A stretch of 64,000 nt of DNA from Aldehydirespirator sp963662645 (GTDB taxonomy: Bacteria > Actinomycetota > Acidimicrobiia > Acidimicrobiales > Aldehydirespiratoraceae): assembly GCA_963662645.2 (NCBI GenBank), contig CAXXKN010000004.1, positions 1 to 64,000 of the forward strand, given 5' to 3'. The notes under the pieces are model-generated. The model had not been told where the DNA came from. It worked only from the letters and a program-made list of their open reading frames with translations, and searched no databases. Of this stretch, positions 46,327 through 54,938 are shown piece after piece; the first letter of the stretch is position 1, and the number at the start of each line of letters is the position of its first letter. Position numbers and translations under genes: made by a program.

Positions 46327-47429
46327 GCCCGCCCGCCGCCGGCGTCAGCCCAGGCGCGGGCCCGGCCGGGTCAGGCCCGGTCGACACCAGTGCCGGCAGC
46401 TCGGCCCGGACCACTCCCGGCATGGTGTGCGCCCACCATCACCTCTACTCCGCGCTGGCCCGGGGGATGCCCGCGCCGCCCCGCACCCCCACCGAGTTTC
46501 TCGACATCCTGGAGCTGATCTGGTGGCGCCTGGACCGGGCCCTCGACCTCGACATCATCGAGTGGTCGGCCAAGCTCGGCGCGCTGGAGGCCCTGGAGTC
46601 GGGCACCACCGCCATCATCGACCACCACGAATCCCCCAACGCCATCGAGGGCTCGCTCGACGTGATCGCCCGGGCGTGCGCCGAGGTGGGCGTGAGAGTG
46701 GACTGCGCCTACGGCGTGACCGACCGGCACGGATCGGCGGGCGCCCGGGCCGGCTTGGCCGAGAACGACCGGTTCCTGCGGGCCGGGGGGCGGGGACATG
46801 TCGGCGTCCACGCCGCCTTCACCTGCTCGGACGACACGCTGGAGGCCGCGGCCGGTCTGGCCGCCGACCACGGCGCCGGGGTCCACATCCACGTGTCGGA
46901 GGGCACCGCCGACCTGGCTGCGGGGTCCCGCCTGGAGACGCTGGCCCGCGACGACTGGCTGGTGGTTCACGCCGTGCACCTCGACCGCGACCTGCCCGGC
47001 ACGATCGTGCACAACCCCCGATCGAACATGAACAACGCGGTCGGCTACGCCCGGCCCGCAACCCGGCCCAATCCGGTGGCCCTGGGCACCGACGGGATCG
47101 GCGCGGCCATGCTCGAGGAGTTCCAGGTGGCCTACGTGCGTCATCGCGAGGACGACGTGACCGCCACTCCCGAGGCGGCATGGAGCTGGCTGGAGACCGG
47201 CTGGCGGCTCTTCCCGGAGGCCCTCGGAGACACCGTGGTCTGGTCGTACGACCGATTGGACCCGTGGTCGCTGGCCTTCACCACCGGCGTCAGGGCCCTG
47301 GAGGTGACGGTGAACGGCGAGACCGTGCTGCGCGACGGCCGGGCCGCCCGGGTGGACGCCGCCGAGATCAGGGCCAAAGCGGCCGAAGCGGCCACCAGAC
47401 TGTTCGCCAAGCTCGAGGAGATGCCGTGA
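46323..47429 (+). CDS. SsnA-like amidohydrolase, short N-terminus
   Basis: A 368-aa metal-dependent hydrolase. The segments PGMVCAHHHLYSALARGM, ESGTTAIIDHHESPNAIEGSLD and VHNPRSNMNNAVG match the SsnA group, often found with selenium-dependent hydroxylases and guanine deaminases. Metal ligands visible are the HHH cluster near residue 38, HIHVSEG near 190 and the Asp of LGTDGIG near 258. The usual N-terminal beta-sandwich half (about 50 residues) is replaced by a Pro/Gly/Ser stretch, so it is truncated or remodelled. The GTG start overlaps the upstream stop. May deaminate a purine or pterin; unproven. Confidence 0.82.
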
Positions 47430-47473
47430 GACGACCGGCGGCCTCGAACGACCGCCACGAGGAGGAGACATGA
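47426..47473 (+). other. micro-ORF bridging SsnA-like and LLM genes
   Basis: Encodes MRRPAASNDRHEEET. The GTG overlaps the upstream stop (GTGA) and the TGA overlaps the downstream start (ATGA), filling a 40-base gap. It also contains the GAGGAGGAG ribosome-binding site of the next gene. May be chance. Confidence 0.3.
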
Positions 47474-48489
47474 CCCAGCCCGCGGCCCTCTACATCCAGG
47501 ACGCCCACACTCTCGCCGAGTCGATGGAACTGTCGCAGTACGCCGAGGCCAGGGGCTTCGATGCCGTCTGGCAGGCCGACTCCCGGCTGGTGCGAGACGC
47601 GGTGGTGCCCATGGCGGCGATCGCCGCCGTCACCGACACGATCAAGGTGGGCAGCGGCGTGGTGGACTGCTGGACCCGCAACCCGGCCAGGCTGGCGTCC
47701 ACCTTTTCCACCCTCGACGACCTGGCACCGGGCCGGATCATCCTCGGCATCGGCGCCTGGTGGGAGCCGCTGGCGTCGAAGGTGGGCGTGAGCCGAGTGC
47801 GCCCCCTGAAGGCGATGCGGGAGATCGTCGAGGCGTGCCGGGGCCTGTTGAACGACCAGACCGTCACCTACCAGGGCGAGTTCGTGCAGTTCGACGGGGT
47901 GGAGCTCGACTATGTCCAGCAGGAGCGCCGCCCCAAGGACGTCCCCATCTACATCGGAGCAACCGGCGCCAAGATGATGGCCCTGACCGGGGAGATCGCC
48001 GACGGCGTGGTGTTCAACTACCTGGTTTCGCCCCAGTACAACGCGCAGGCCATGGAGCACCTGGCCGACGGCGCGGCCCGGGTGGGGCGCACCGTCGATG
48101 ACCTCGACCGGCCGCAGCTGATCGTGTGCTCGATGGCCACGGGCGACTCCGAGGCGGAGCGCACCGAGGCGCTCGACGGAGGGCGCATGCTGATCACCCA
48201 GTACCTGGGCCAGCAGCCCCACATCATGAAGGCGTCGGGCGTGTCGCAGTCGCTGCTCGACGAGGTGGGATCGGTCCTGACGTGGCCGGCGACCCTGGAA
48301 CAGGTCGAGGAGGCGTCGAAGCTGGTGCCCGACGACGTGGTCCAGCTGCTGTGCGCGGCGGGCACCGCCGACGAGTGCCGCGAGAAGGTGCGCCACTACA
48401 TCGACAACGGCTGCACCACTCCGATCCTGTACCCGCTCGGCCCCGACGCCAAGGGAATGATCGACGCGTTCTCCGACTGGAAAATCTGA
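47470..48489 (+). CDS. LLM class flavin/F420-dependent oxidoreductase
   Basis: A 339-aa luciferase-like TIM barrel. QDAHTLAESMELSQYAEARGFDAVWQ at the N-terminus and IKVGSGVVDCWTRNPARLASTFSTLDDLAPGR near residue 60 are typical of F420-dependent members. IYIGATGAKMM near residue 160 is the cofactor-loop region. The substrate is unknown, but its place between two purine deaminases suggests a step on a purine ring or its breakdown product. Ribosome-binding site GAGGAGGAG. Confidence 0.88.
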   Translation: MTQPAALYIQDAHTLAESMELSQYAEARGFDAVWQADSRLVRDAVVPMAAIAAVTDTIKVGSGVVDCWTRNPARLASTFSTLDDLAPGRIILGIGAWWEPLASKVGVSRVRPLKAMREIVEACRGLLNDQTVTYQGEFVQFDGVELDYVQQERRPKDVPIYIGATGAKMMALTGEIADGVVFNYLVSPQYNAQAMEHLADGAARVGRTVDDLDRPQLIVCSMATGDSEAERTEALDGGRMLITQYLGQQPHIMKASGVSQSLLDEVGSVLTWPATLEQVEEASKLVPDDVVQLLCAAGTADECREKVRHYIDNGCTTPILYPLGPDAKGMIDAFSDWKI

Positions 48490-48500
48490 AGCCCTTCCCC

Positions 48501-48548
48501 GAACTGGCAGCAAAATGACCCCTATGCGGTACAAAATGCTGCCAATTC
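48501..48548. promoter_or_regulatory. inverted repeat before 8-oxoguanine deaminase gene
   Basis: Twelve-base arms (48501-48512 and 48537-48548) pair at 11 of 12 positions around a 24-base loop; the inner eight bases, TGGCAGCA and TGCTGCCA, are perfect. This could be an operator or an RNA stem. The surrounding sequence is notably A-rich for this window. Confidence 0.45.
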
Positions 48549-48574
48549 CCGGCCCGCTTGCTGATCCCGCATGA
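48515..48574 (+). other. micro-ORF ending at the 8-oxoguanine deaminase start
   Basis: A 19-codon ORF with three in-frame ATGs (48515, 48524, 48536); the stop overlaps the deaminase ATG in ATGA. It begins inside the loop of the inverted repeat, so the stem could control its translation. Confidence 0.3.
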
Positions 48575-49959
48575 CTGACCTGCTCGTCCGCAACGCCCGG
48601 CTCGTGGCGACGATGGATGCTCAACGCACCGAGATAGCCGGCGGCTGGGTGGCGGTCACCGGCGGGTTCGTTACAGGAGTCGGTCCAACCGGCGCCGAGC
48701 CCGCCGGCGCGGCCCGCGTCGTTGACGCCGCCGACTGCCTGGTCACGCCGGGTCTGATCAACGCGCATCACCACCTGTACCAGAACCTGACCCGGTCCTA
48801 CCGCCCCGCCCTGGACGGCAACCTGTTCGACTGGCTGCGCGCGCTCTATCCGCTGTGGGCCCGCCTCGACGAGGAGGCGGCCCACGTGTCGGCCTGGGTG
48901 GGGCTGGCCGAGTTGGCCCTTAGCGGGTGCACTACCAGCACCGACCACCTCTACGTCCATCCCGCAGGCGGTGGGGACCTGATCTCGGCGGAGATCGCGG
49001 CCGCGGCCGATCTGGGTATTCGTTTCCACCCCACCCGGGGGTCGATGTCGCTCGGCGCCAAGGACGGCGGGCTGCCCCCCGACTCGGTGGTGCAGGCCGA
49101 CGACGTGATCTTGGCCGAGTCCGAGCGCCTAGTGGCCGCCCATCACGACCGTTCGCCCGGCGCGATGGTGCGCATCGGGCTGGCGCCCTGCTCGCCGTTC
49201 TCGGTGTCGCCCGAGCTGATGACGGCCACCGCCGAGCTGGCCGAGCGCCTGGACGTGCGGCTGCACACCCACCTCGCCGAGGACGTCGGCGAGGACGGCT
49301 TCTGCCTGGAGACGTTCGGGATGCGCCCGGTGGACTACTTCGAGGACTGCGGCTGGGGCACCGACCGGTCCTGGATCGCCCACTGCGTGCAGCCCAGCGC
49401 CGCCGAGGTCTCCCGGCTGGGCCGCTGGGGCACCGGCGTGGCCCACTGCCCGAGCTCCAACATGATCCTGGGCGCGGGGCTGGCGCCGGTGCGGGAGCTG
49501 CGGGCCGCCGGCGTGCCGGTGGGGCTTGGGGTGGACGGCTCGGCGTCGGCCGACTCGGGTTCGATGTGGACCGAGGCCCGCAATGCCATGCTCCTTGCCC
49601 GCCTGCGCGACGGCCAGGCGGGGCGAGACGGCCTGTTCACGGCGCGTGAAGCCCTGGAGCTAGCCACCCGGGGCGGCGCCTCCTGCCTGGGACGGGCCGG
49701 CGAGATCGGCGAGCTGACGGTCGGCGCCTGCGGCGACATCGCGGTGTGGCGCCTCGACGGCCTCGCCTTCGCCGGAGCTTGGTCCGACCCGATAGAGGCA
49801 TGGCTGCGTTGCGGCCCTGTAGCCGCGCACCACACCATCGTCGCCGGTCGCCTAGTCGTGGAAGACGGCCAGCTGCGCTCCTCAGGCACCGACCAGATGC
49901 TGCAAGACCACCGCCGCATCGCCCTCAAGGTTCAGCATATGTGCAGTGAATATACTTGA
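48571..49959 (+). CDS. 8-oxoguanine deaminase
   Basis: A 462-aa amidohydrolase (cog0402 type) converting 8-oxoguanine to urate. The N-terminal beta-sandwich (about 1-65) leads to GLINAHHHLYQNLTR near residue 63. Further ligands: HTHLAED near 232, the His of WIAHCV near 272 and the Asp of GLGVDGSASAD near 325. The sequence matches 8-oxoguanine deaminases more closely than guanine or hydroxyatrazine deaminases. With the xanthine-dehydrogenase-like enzyme it would feed purines to urate. The end of the gene runs into an AT-rich patch. Confidence 0.88.
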   Translation: MTDLLVRNARLVATMDAQRTEIAGGWVAVTGGFVTGVGPTGAEPAGAARVVDAADCLVTPGLINAHHHLYQNLTRSYRPALDGNLFDWLRALYPLWARLDEEAAHVSAWVGLAELALSGCTTSTDHLYVHPAGGGDLISAEIAAAADLGIRFHPTRGSMSLGAKDGGLPPDSVVQADDVILAESERLVAAHHDRSPGAMVRIGLAPCSPFSVSPELMTATAELAERLDVRLHTHLAEDVGEDGFCLETFGMRPVDYFEDCGWGTDRSWIAHCVQPSAAEVSRLGRWGTGVAHCPSSNMILGAGLAPVRELRAAGVPVGLGVDGSASADSGSMWTEARNAMLLARLRDGQAGRDGLFTAREALELATRGGASCLGRAGEIGELTVGACGDIAVWRLDGLAFAGAWSDPIEAWLRCGPVAAHHTIVAGRLVVEDGQLRSSGTDQMLQDHRRIALKVQHMCSEYT

Positions 49960-50261
49960 AAATATCCAAAGACAATGTAAAACTGTGAGCCACTGATATG
50001 GTCGGGTCACGGAGGTGGCCCGGTACACAACCTAGTGCTCTGCCAACCGGGGCCACTCCCACTGTCGGCTACGCTACCGGACCCTCCGAACGATCGCAAC
50101 CATTCTGTGTGATGATGCACCTTCTCATGGCATGCAGTGACTCTGCCTCGGGGTTCAGCGGGCAAAATCCGGGCAGGCGGCGGTGCGAGCTAGTAGGAAC
50201 TGCGACAGCCGCGGCCACCGCGGCGGTGCAGGCCCAGAACCACAGAGAGGACGTACCGACT
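49956..50261 (+). promoter_or_regulatory. AT-rich promoter and long structured leader before the phosphoribosyltransferase
   Basis: TTGAAA at 49956-49961 and TAAAAC at 49978-49983 (16-base spacer) lie in an unusually AT-rich patch. The roughly 270-base leader that follows holds a strong hairpin: GTGGCCCGG (near 50015) pairs with CCGGGGCCAC (near 50048) around a 23-base loop. A second GC-rich palindrome sits about 45 bases before the start. A regulatory RNA is possible; I cannot match it to a known riboswitch. Confidence 0.4.
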
Positions 50262-50774
50262 ATGGACCAGACCACGGCACGGGAGGAGATGGACTGGGCC
50301 CTCTACGGGCGCGGCGTCCGCGAGTTGGCGCAGATGATCGCCGACGACGGGTACCGGCCCGACATGATCCTGGCCATCGCCCGCGGCGGGCTGTTCTGCG
50401 CCGGGTCGCTGGGGTATGCGCTGTCGGTGAAGAACGTCTACGTGATGAACTGCGAGTACTACACCGGCGTTGGCGAGCGCCTGGAAGTTCCGGTGGTGTT
50501 ACCCCCCCAGCTCGACCTCGTCGACCACCGCCGGTCCAAGATCCTGATCGCCGACGACGTTGCCGACACGGGCCACACGCTCAAGCTTGTGCACGACTAC
50601 TGCCTCGGCGAGGTAGCCGAGGTGCGCTCGGCTGTGCTGTACGAGAAGTCCCATTCCCTGGTCAACTGCGACTACGTGTGGAAGCGCACCGACCTGTGGA
50701 TCAACTTCCCGTGGTCCACCCTGCCGCCGGTGGTCGATCTGGCCGCAACCAGCTTCCAGGTGCTCGACGCCTGA
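50262..50774 (+). CDS. purine-type phosphoribosyltransferase
   Basis: A 170-aa type I PRTase. The PRPP-binding motif ILIADDVADTGHTL is near residue 98, and the ILAIARGGLFCAG loop is near residue 37. A C-terminal hydrophobic/aromatic hood (WINFPWSTLPP) recalls xanthine/hypoxanthine PRTases. In the purine operon it would salvage hypoxanthine, xanthine or guanine to the nucleotide. The ATG at 50262 has GAGAGG upstream; the frame is open to 49998, but that extension is low-complexity and lacks homology. Confidence 0.87.
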   Translation: MDQTTAREEMDWALYGRGVRELAQMIADDGYRPDMILAIARGGLFCAGSLGYALSVKNVYVMNCEYYTGVGERLEVPVVLPPQLDLVDHRRSKILIADDVADTGHTLKLVHDYCLGEVAEVRSAVLYEKSHSLVNCDYVWKRTDLWINFPWSTLPPVVDLAATSFQVLDA

Positions 50775-50831
50775 GAGCAGCCACCCGGTGCCTGCCGTCC
50801 CCCACCGCGCCCGGGGCACGGGCTGAGGGCA

Positions 50832-51638
50832 GTGGCAAGAGGCATGGACCCGGCACTGGTCGACCGGACGGTCACCCGCCTGGCCGGGATCGACGACGCC
50901 TCGCTGCCGGTCCGGTCGATGACCATTCCCGGCATCGACGGGGCCCTCGAAGCCCGCATCCTGTCGACTGACCAAAGAGGATCGAGCACCCGGCTCGTGC
51001 GTCTGCGGGCGGGGTGGGGACCGGAGACCCGGGGCGCGTTCAGCGCCGAGGTGGAGCTGTTCGTGATCCAAGGCTCGCTCACGGCAGGCGCCCACGCACT
51101 GGAGGCCGGGGACTACGTCCACATACCGAAGGGACGGACCGTCCCGCGGCTGCGCATCACCGCCGACGGCTCGGCTCTGCTGATGACGTCCGCCCCGGTG
51201 GGATTCGACCGGTCGTTCCAGGGCCCGCCAGCCGATCTGGTGCCCGGCCGGGCCTCCGAGAGGGACTGGGTGCCGGTTCCCGAGATGCCCGGACGCCACG
51301 CCAAGCCCCTGGGCCGGGGCCCGGTCGGCGACGTCTGGCTGGCCGGTGCCCGTGAATGGGATCACGGCGATGGCCGTTGGCACCGCCACCCCCACCACGA
51401 GGAGTGCTTCATCATCGGTGGCGCAGTCACTCTGCGCGAGCGGCCCGACGAGATGGACGAGATGATCACCGCCGGGGCGGGCACCTACTTCTTCCGCCCC
51501 GCGGGAACGCATCACTGCGGTCCCGGATCACACTGCGACGACACCATGCTCGCCTTCCACCGCGCCTTCGGCGATCTAGACACCGAGTGGCTCGACTCCC
51601 CCGACGACGACGCCCGCACCGACGAGCCGGCCGTCTGA
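50832..51638 (+). CDS. bicupin protein
   Basis: A 268-aa protein with two cupin barrels. The first (about residues 55-125, LFVIQGSLTAG) lacks most metal-binding His. The second (about 170-245) keeps an HRHPHHEECFIIGG motif and a later His (THHCGPGSH), so it probably binds a metal. Bicupins act in purine/ureide breakdown (for example ureidoglycine aminohydrolase), which would fit the context but is not shown by the sequence. GTG 50832 is used; ATG 50844 in frame is possible. Confidence 0.75.
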   Translation: MARGMDPALVDRTVTRLAGIDDASLPVRSMTIPGIDGALEARILSTDQRGSSTRLVRLRAGWGPETRGAFSAEVELFVIQGSLTAGAHALEAGDYVHIPKGRTVPRLRITADGSALLMTSAPVGFDRSFQGPPADLVPGRASERDWVPVPEMPGRHAKPLGRGPVGDVWLAGAREWDHGDGRWHRHPHHEECFIIGGAVTLRERPDEMDEMITAGAGTYFFRPAGTHHCGPGSHCDDTMLAFHRAFGDLDTEWLDSPDDDARTDEPAV

Positions 51639-51663
51639 CCCGGCATCCACCGGTCGACTCAGA

Positions 51664-51711
51664 ATCTCGGGTTGGTTCTAGGTTGCACAGCCACAGAGAT
51701 CGACCCGAGAT
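51664..51711. terminator. inverted repeat between convergent operons
   Basis: A perfect 9-bp inverted repeat, ATCTCGGGT and ACCCGAGAT, with a 30-base loop, lies midway between the convergent cupin and fused E1 genes. Probable bidirectional terminator without T-runs. Confidence 0.4.
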
Positions 51712-51741
51712 CCTGGCGCGGAGGTCGAACCGCGCTCGCGC

Positions 51742-53775
51742 TCAGCCCACCACCGCCCGCACCGCATCGGCGACGGCGTCGACACCGGGAACGACCGCGG
51801 CCTCCAGCGGGGGACTGAACGGGATCGGCGCGGAGGCTGCGCCAACCCGGGCCACCGGCATCTCCAGCTCTCCGAACAGCTCGGAATGCAGCTCGGCGGC
51901 CAGCTCGGCACCGAACCCACCGAAGCGCCAGGCCTCGTGGGCCACCACCACCCGGCGGGTGCGGGCCACCGACTCCAGCACGGTCTCGAAGTCGAGCGGC
52001 ACCAGCGACCGCAGGTCGATCACCTCGACGTCGATGCCGTCTGAGGCCAGCCGCTCCGCGGCGGTCAGCGCGTGAAGGGCCATGGCCGAGTAGGCCACCA
52101 CGGTCACATCGGTGCCGGGGCGGGCCACCGTAGCTGAGCCCAACGGCACCCGATGGTCGCCGGTGGGAACCGGGCCCCGCTGGGCGGTGATCTTCTTGTG
52201 CTCCAGGTAGACGACCGGATCGGGGTCGTCGATGGCGGTGCGCAGCAGGCCCTTGGCGTCGGCCGGGTTGGACGGCGCGACCACCTTCAAGCCGGGCAGG
52301 TGAGTGAAGAGTCCATCCAAGCTGGAGGAGTGCTGAGATCCCGACGAGCGAAGCACGCCGTCGGAGGCCCGCAGCACCAGCGGAACCGACACCTGGCCAC
52401 CGAACATGTAGCGGAACTTCGAGGCCTGATTGACGATCTCGTCCATGGCCCCGAGCGTGAACTCCACGAAGCTCATGGACGCCACCGGGCGCAGCCCCGC
52501 GGTCGCCGCGCCCACCGCGACGGCGACGATGATCGCCTCCGAGATCGGCATGTCGATCACTCGGCCGGGACCGAACTCGTCGACCAGGCCCCGAAACTGG
52601 CCGAAGTTGCCGCCCCAGGAGATGTCCTCGCCCAGCACGAACACGCTGTCGTCGGAACGCATCGCCGAAGCCATGGCGTCGACGGTGGCCTGGCCGAAAG
52701 TCATGCGCCGCGTCTCGCCGGCCTCGCTGCCCAAGCCGCCAGCGGAGGTCGCAGACACCCGTACCGATCCCCCACCCGAGCCGCCGGTGGCGGCGGGCGC
52801 CGGAGTGAACACGTCGTCCAGGGCGCTGTCCGGGTCTGGAAAGGATCCCGCCTCGGCCCGCTCCTCGGCGTCGAGCACCACCGCGGCGGCGTCCTCCCAC
52901 ACGGCCACCCGGCTCTCAGGGTCGAGCCAGCCCCTGGAGGCCAGTGTCTCCTCCCAGCGCTGGACAGGACCGCGGCGGCGGTGCTCCTCGACCTCCTCGG
53001 CGTCCCGGTACACCTCGGCGTCGCCCACGTAGTGGCCTCCGAGACGGTAGGTGACCATGTTCAGCAGCGTCGGCCCGTCCCCGTCGCGGGCACGCTCGAC
53101 CGCTGCGGACGCGGCGGCGGACACCGCGGCCACGTCGTTGCCGTCCACGGTCGCCCCTGCCATGCCGTAGGCAGCAGCCCTCACGGCCAGGTCGTCGACC
53201 GACGTGGTGCGACTGGGGGATGTGAACTGGGCGTACTGGTTGTTCTCGCACACGTACACCACGCCCAGCCGGTGCAACGACGCGAAGTTGAGGGCCTCGT
53301 GGAAGGTGCCCTTGTTGATCCCGCCGTCGCCGAAGAAGCACACCGCCACCTGGTCGGTGCCGCGATGCCGGGCCGACAGCGCGGCGCCCGCGGCGATCCC
53401 GAAGCCGCCACCGACGACGCCGTTGGCGCCCAGCATCCCCAACGAGAAGTCGGCCACGTGCATCGACCCTCCGCGGCCCCTGCAGGCACCCTCAACTCGC
53501 CCGTACAGCTCGGCCATCAGCGCGGCGGGCGACATGCCCTTGGCGAGTGCGTGCCCGTGGCCCCGGTGGGTCGAGGTGATGTAGTCGTCTGGGGTCAGGC
53601 ACGCGCAGACCCCGGCCGCTATCGCCTCCTGGCCCAGGTAGGTATGGACGAACCCGGGGAGCTTGCCCGCCTTGAACAGCTCCTCGACGCGGCTCTCGAA
53701 CACCCGGATCAGCACCATCGTCCGGTGCAGGGCGAGCGCCTCGGCACGCTCCACCACTGGCTGGGTCATGGTCAT
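51742..53775 (-). CDS. 2-oxoacid dehydrogenase E1, fused alpha and beta subunits
   Basis: A 677-aa single-chain E1. Residues about 10-325 are the alpha part with GRGGSMHVAD near 98 and the TPP motif in CFFGDGGINKGTFHE near 146. A Gly/Ser/Ala linker (about 330-355) leads to the beta part (about 360-677) with GEDISWGGNF and VIDLRSLVPLD. Similar fusions occur in acetoin-type and branched-chain dehydrogenases. Its operon supplies only a free lipoyl domain, no full E2 or E3. The ATG overlaps the SDR stop (ATGA). Confidence 0.92.
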   Translation of the reverse strand: MTMTQPVVERAEALALHRTMVLIRVFESRVEELFKAGKLPGFVHTYLGQEAIAAGVCACLTPDDYITSTHRGHGHALAKGMSPAALMAELYGRVEGACRGRGGSMHVADFSLGMLGANGVVGGGFGIAAGAALSARHRGTDQVAVCFFGDGGINKGTFHEALNFASLHRLGVVYVCENNQYAQFTSPSRTTSVDDLAVRAAAYGMAGATVDGNDVAAVSAAASAAVERARDGDGPTLLNMVTYRLGGHYVGDAEVYRDAEEVEEHRRRGPVQRWEETLASRGWLDPESRVAVWEDAAAVVLDAEERAEAGSFPDPDSALDDVFTPAPAATGGSGGGSVRVSATSAGGLGSEAGETRRMTFGQATVDAMASAMRSDDSVFVLGEDISWGGNFGQFRGLVDEFGPGRVIDMPISEAIIVAVAVGAATAGLRPVASMSFVEFTLGAMDEIVNQASKFRYMFGGQVSVPLVLRASDGVLRSSGSQHSSSLDGLFTHLPGLKVVAPSNPADAKGLLRTAIDDPDPVVYLEHKKITAQRGPVPTGDHRVPLGSATVARPGTDVTVVAYSAMALHALTAAERLASDGIDVEVIDLRSLVPLDFETVLESVARTRRVVVAHEAWRFGGFGAELAAELHSELFGELEMPVARVGAASAPIPFSPPLEAAVVPGVDAVADAVRAVVG

Positions 53776-54533
53776 TGAGCCGTGTACCCGCCGTCGACGG
53801 CCAGAACCTGGCCGGTGATCATGGCCGACGCGGGCCCTGCGAGGAATACGGCCGCGCCCACCATGTCAATCGGCTCTGCGAGGCGACCCAGCGGGGTGCG
53901 GCTCTCGAAGTAGTCCTTCAGTCCGGGTTCGACCTCCCACTGGCGACGCACCAGAGGGGTGGCGACATGTCCGGGGGAGATGGCGTTGACCCTCACATTG
54001 TGGGGAGCCCACTCCACCGCCAGCGTGCGGGTCATCTGGATCACTCCTCCCTTCGAGGCCTGGTAGCCAACACTGCCCGCGAGGCCAACCTCGCCCACCA
54101 CGGAAGCGATGTTGACGATGGCGCCGCCGTTGGGCTGAGCGATCATGCGGCGACCCACCGCCCGGCAGGTGCGGAAGGCCCCGGTGAGGTTTACGTCGAT
54201 CACGTCTGCCCAGGTTCCGTCGTCGTATTCCGCGGCTGGCCCGCGGCCGCCGATCCCGGCGCATGTCACCAACACGTCAATGCTGCCGGTCACGGCCGCG
54301 GCCTGGGCCGCGAGGTCCTGCACCGACGTCTCATCGCTCACATCGACGCTGAACGCCTCTGATCGTTCCGCTCCAAGCCGCTGCGCCAGCGCCCGATTGG
54401 GTTCCTCGGCCGAGTCGGCGCACACCACGAAGGCGCCCGCGCCGACCAGCCCCTCCGCCATGGGCCCGCCCAGTCCCCCGGCGGCGCCGGTCACTACTGC
54501 CACTCGGCCCTCCAGCGAGAAGATGCCCGTCAT
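53772..54533 (-). CDS. SDR family oxidoreductase
   Basis: A 253-aa classical SDR: TGAAGGLG near residue 16, CAGIGG near 90, catalytic YQASK near 157, and NAISPGHVATP near 185. It probably oxidises a hydroxyacid or alcohol made by the RraA-like or peptidase steps. Two partial copies of its first codons lie just upstream. Confidence 0.9.
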   Translation of the reverse strand: MTGIFSLEGRVAVVTGAAGGLGGPMAEGLVGAGAFVVCADSAEEPNRALAQRLGAERSEAFSVDVSDETSVQDLAAQAAAVTGSIDVLVTCAGIGGRGPAAEYDDGTWADVIDVNLTGAFRTCRAVGRRMIAQPNGGAIVNIASVVGEVGLAGSVGYQASKGGVIQMTRTLAVEWAPHNVRVNAISPGHVATPLVRRQWEVEPGLKDYFESRTPLGRLAEPIDMVGAAVFLAGPASAMITGQVLAVDGGYTAQ

Positions 54534-54660
54534 TGCTCAGCAACACCCGCCCGCGCCGGTCACCACCGCCACCCGGCCTCGAAGCGAGAAGATGCCCGTC
54601 ATTGCTCGGCAACGCTGGCCGCGCCGGTCACGACCGCCACCGGCCTCGAAGCGAGAAGAT
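54534..54660 (-). repeat. two partial upstream copies of the SDR start region
   Basis: The first roughly 60 bases of the SDR coding sequence recur at a 69-base offset, starting at an ATG at 54602, and again in a shorter copy (about 54609-54660) that breaks off just before the lipoyl-domain stop. The middle copy encodes MTGIFSLRGRVAVVTGAGGCC and stops at 54537, three bases before the true ATG. The outer copy has a one-base deletion that shifts its frame. Confidence 0.85.
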
Positions 54661-54665
54661 CGCGC

Positions 54666-54938
54666 TCACGCCGAGACTGTGGCCAGGGCGGTGCCTACGG
54701 CCACCTCGTCGTCGCTGGCCGGTACCAGGATGTTGAGCCGGCCCGAAGACGGTGCCTCCAGCTCGGTCTCGGCCTTGTCGGTGTCGATGACCACGACTGG
54801 GTCGCCCGCGTTCACCGCTGCGCCGTCGGGCACCAGCCACTCCACCACCAGGACCTGCTCCACCACCCCCATCTGAGGAATCGTCAGCTCGGTGCCGGCC
54901 GAGCCGGCGGGCGCGGTCCCTTCCTCAGATGTGTCCAT
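54666..54938 (-). CDS. free-standing lipoyl (biotinyl/lipoyl attachment) domain protein
   Basis: A 90-aa protein consisting of one lipoyl domain, with the modification lysine in VIDTDKAETELEAP near residue 57. A typical E2 would add a subunit-binding and an acyltransferase core; both are missing here. With the fused E1 downstream it may act as a mobile acyl or reducing carrier. It overlaps the RraA-like gene by 14 bases. Confidence 0.88.
   Translation of the reverse strand: MDTSEEGTAPAGSAGTELTIPQMGVVEQVLVVEWLVPDGAAVNAGDPVVVIDTDKAETELEAPSSGRLNILVPASDDEVAVGTALATVSA

Noticed and set aside
49998..50261. N-terminal extension of the phosphoribosyltransferase
   Set aside because: The extra 88 residues lack PRTase features and cover a strong hairpin; the ATG at 50262 has a ribosome-binding site and starts the conserved part.
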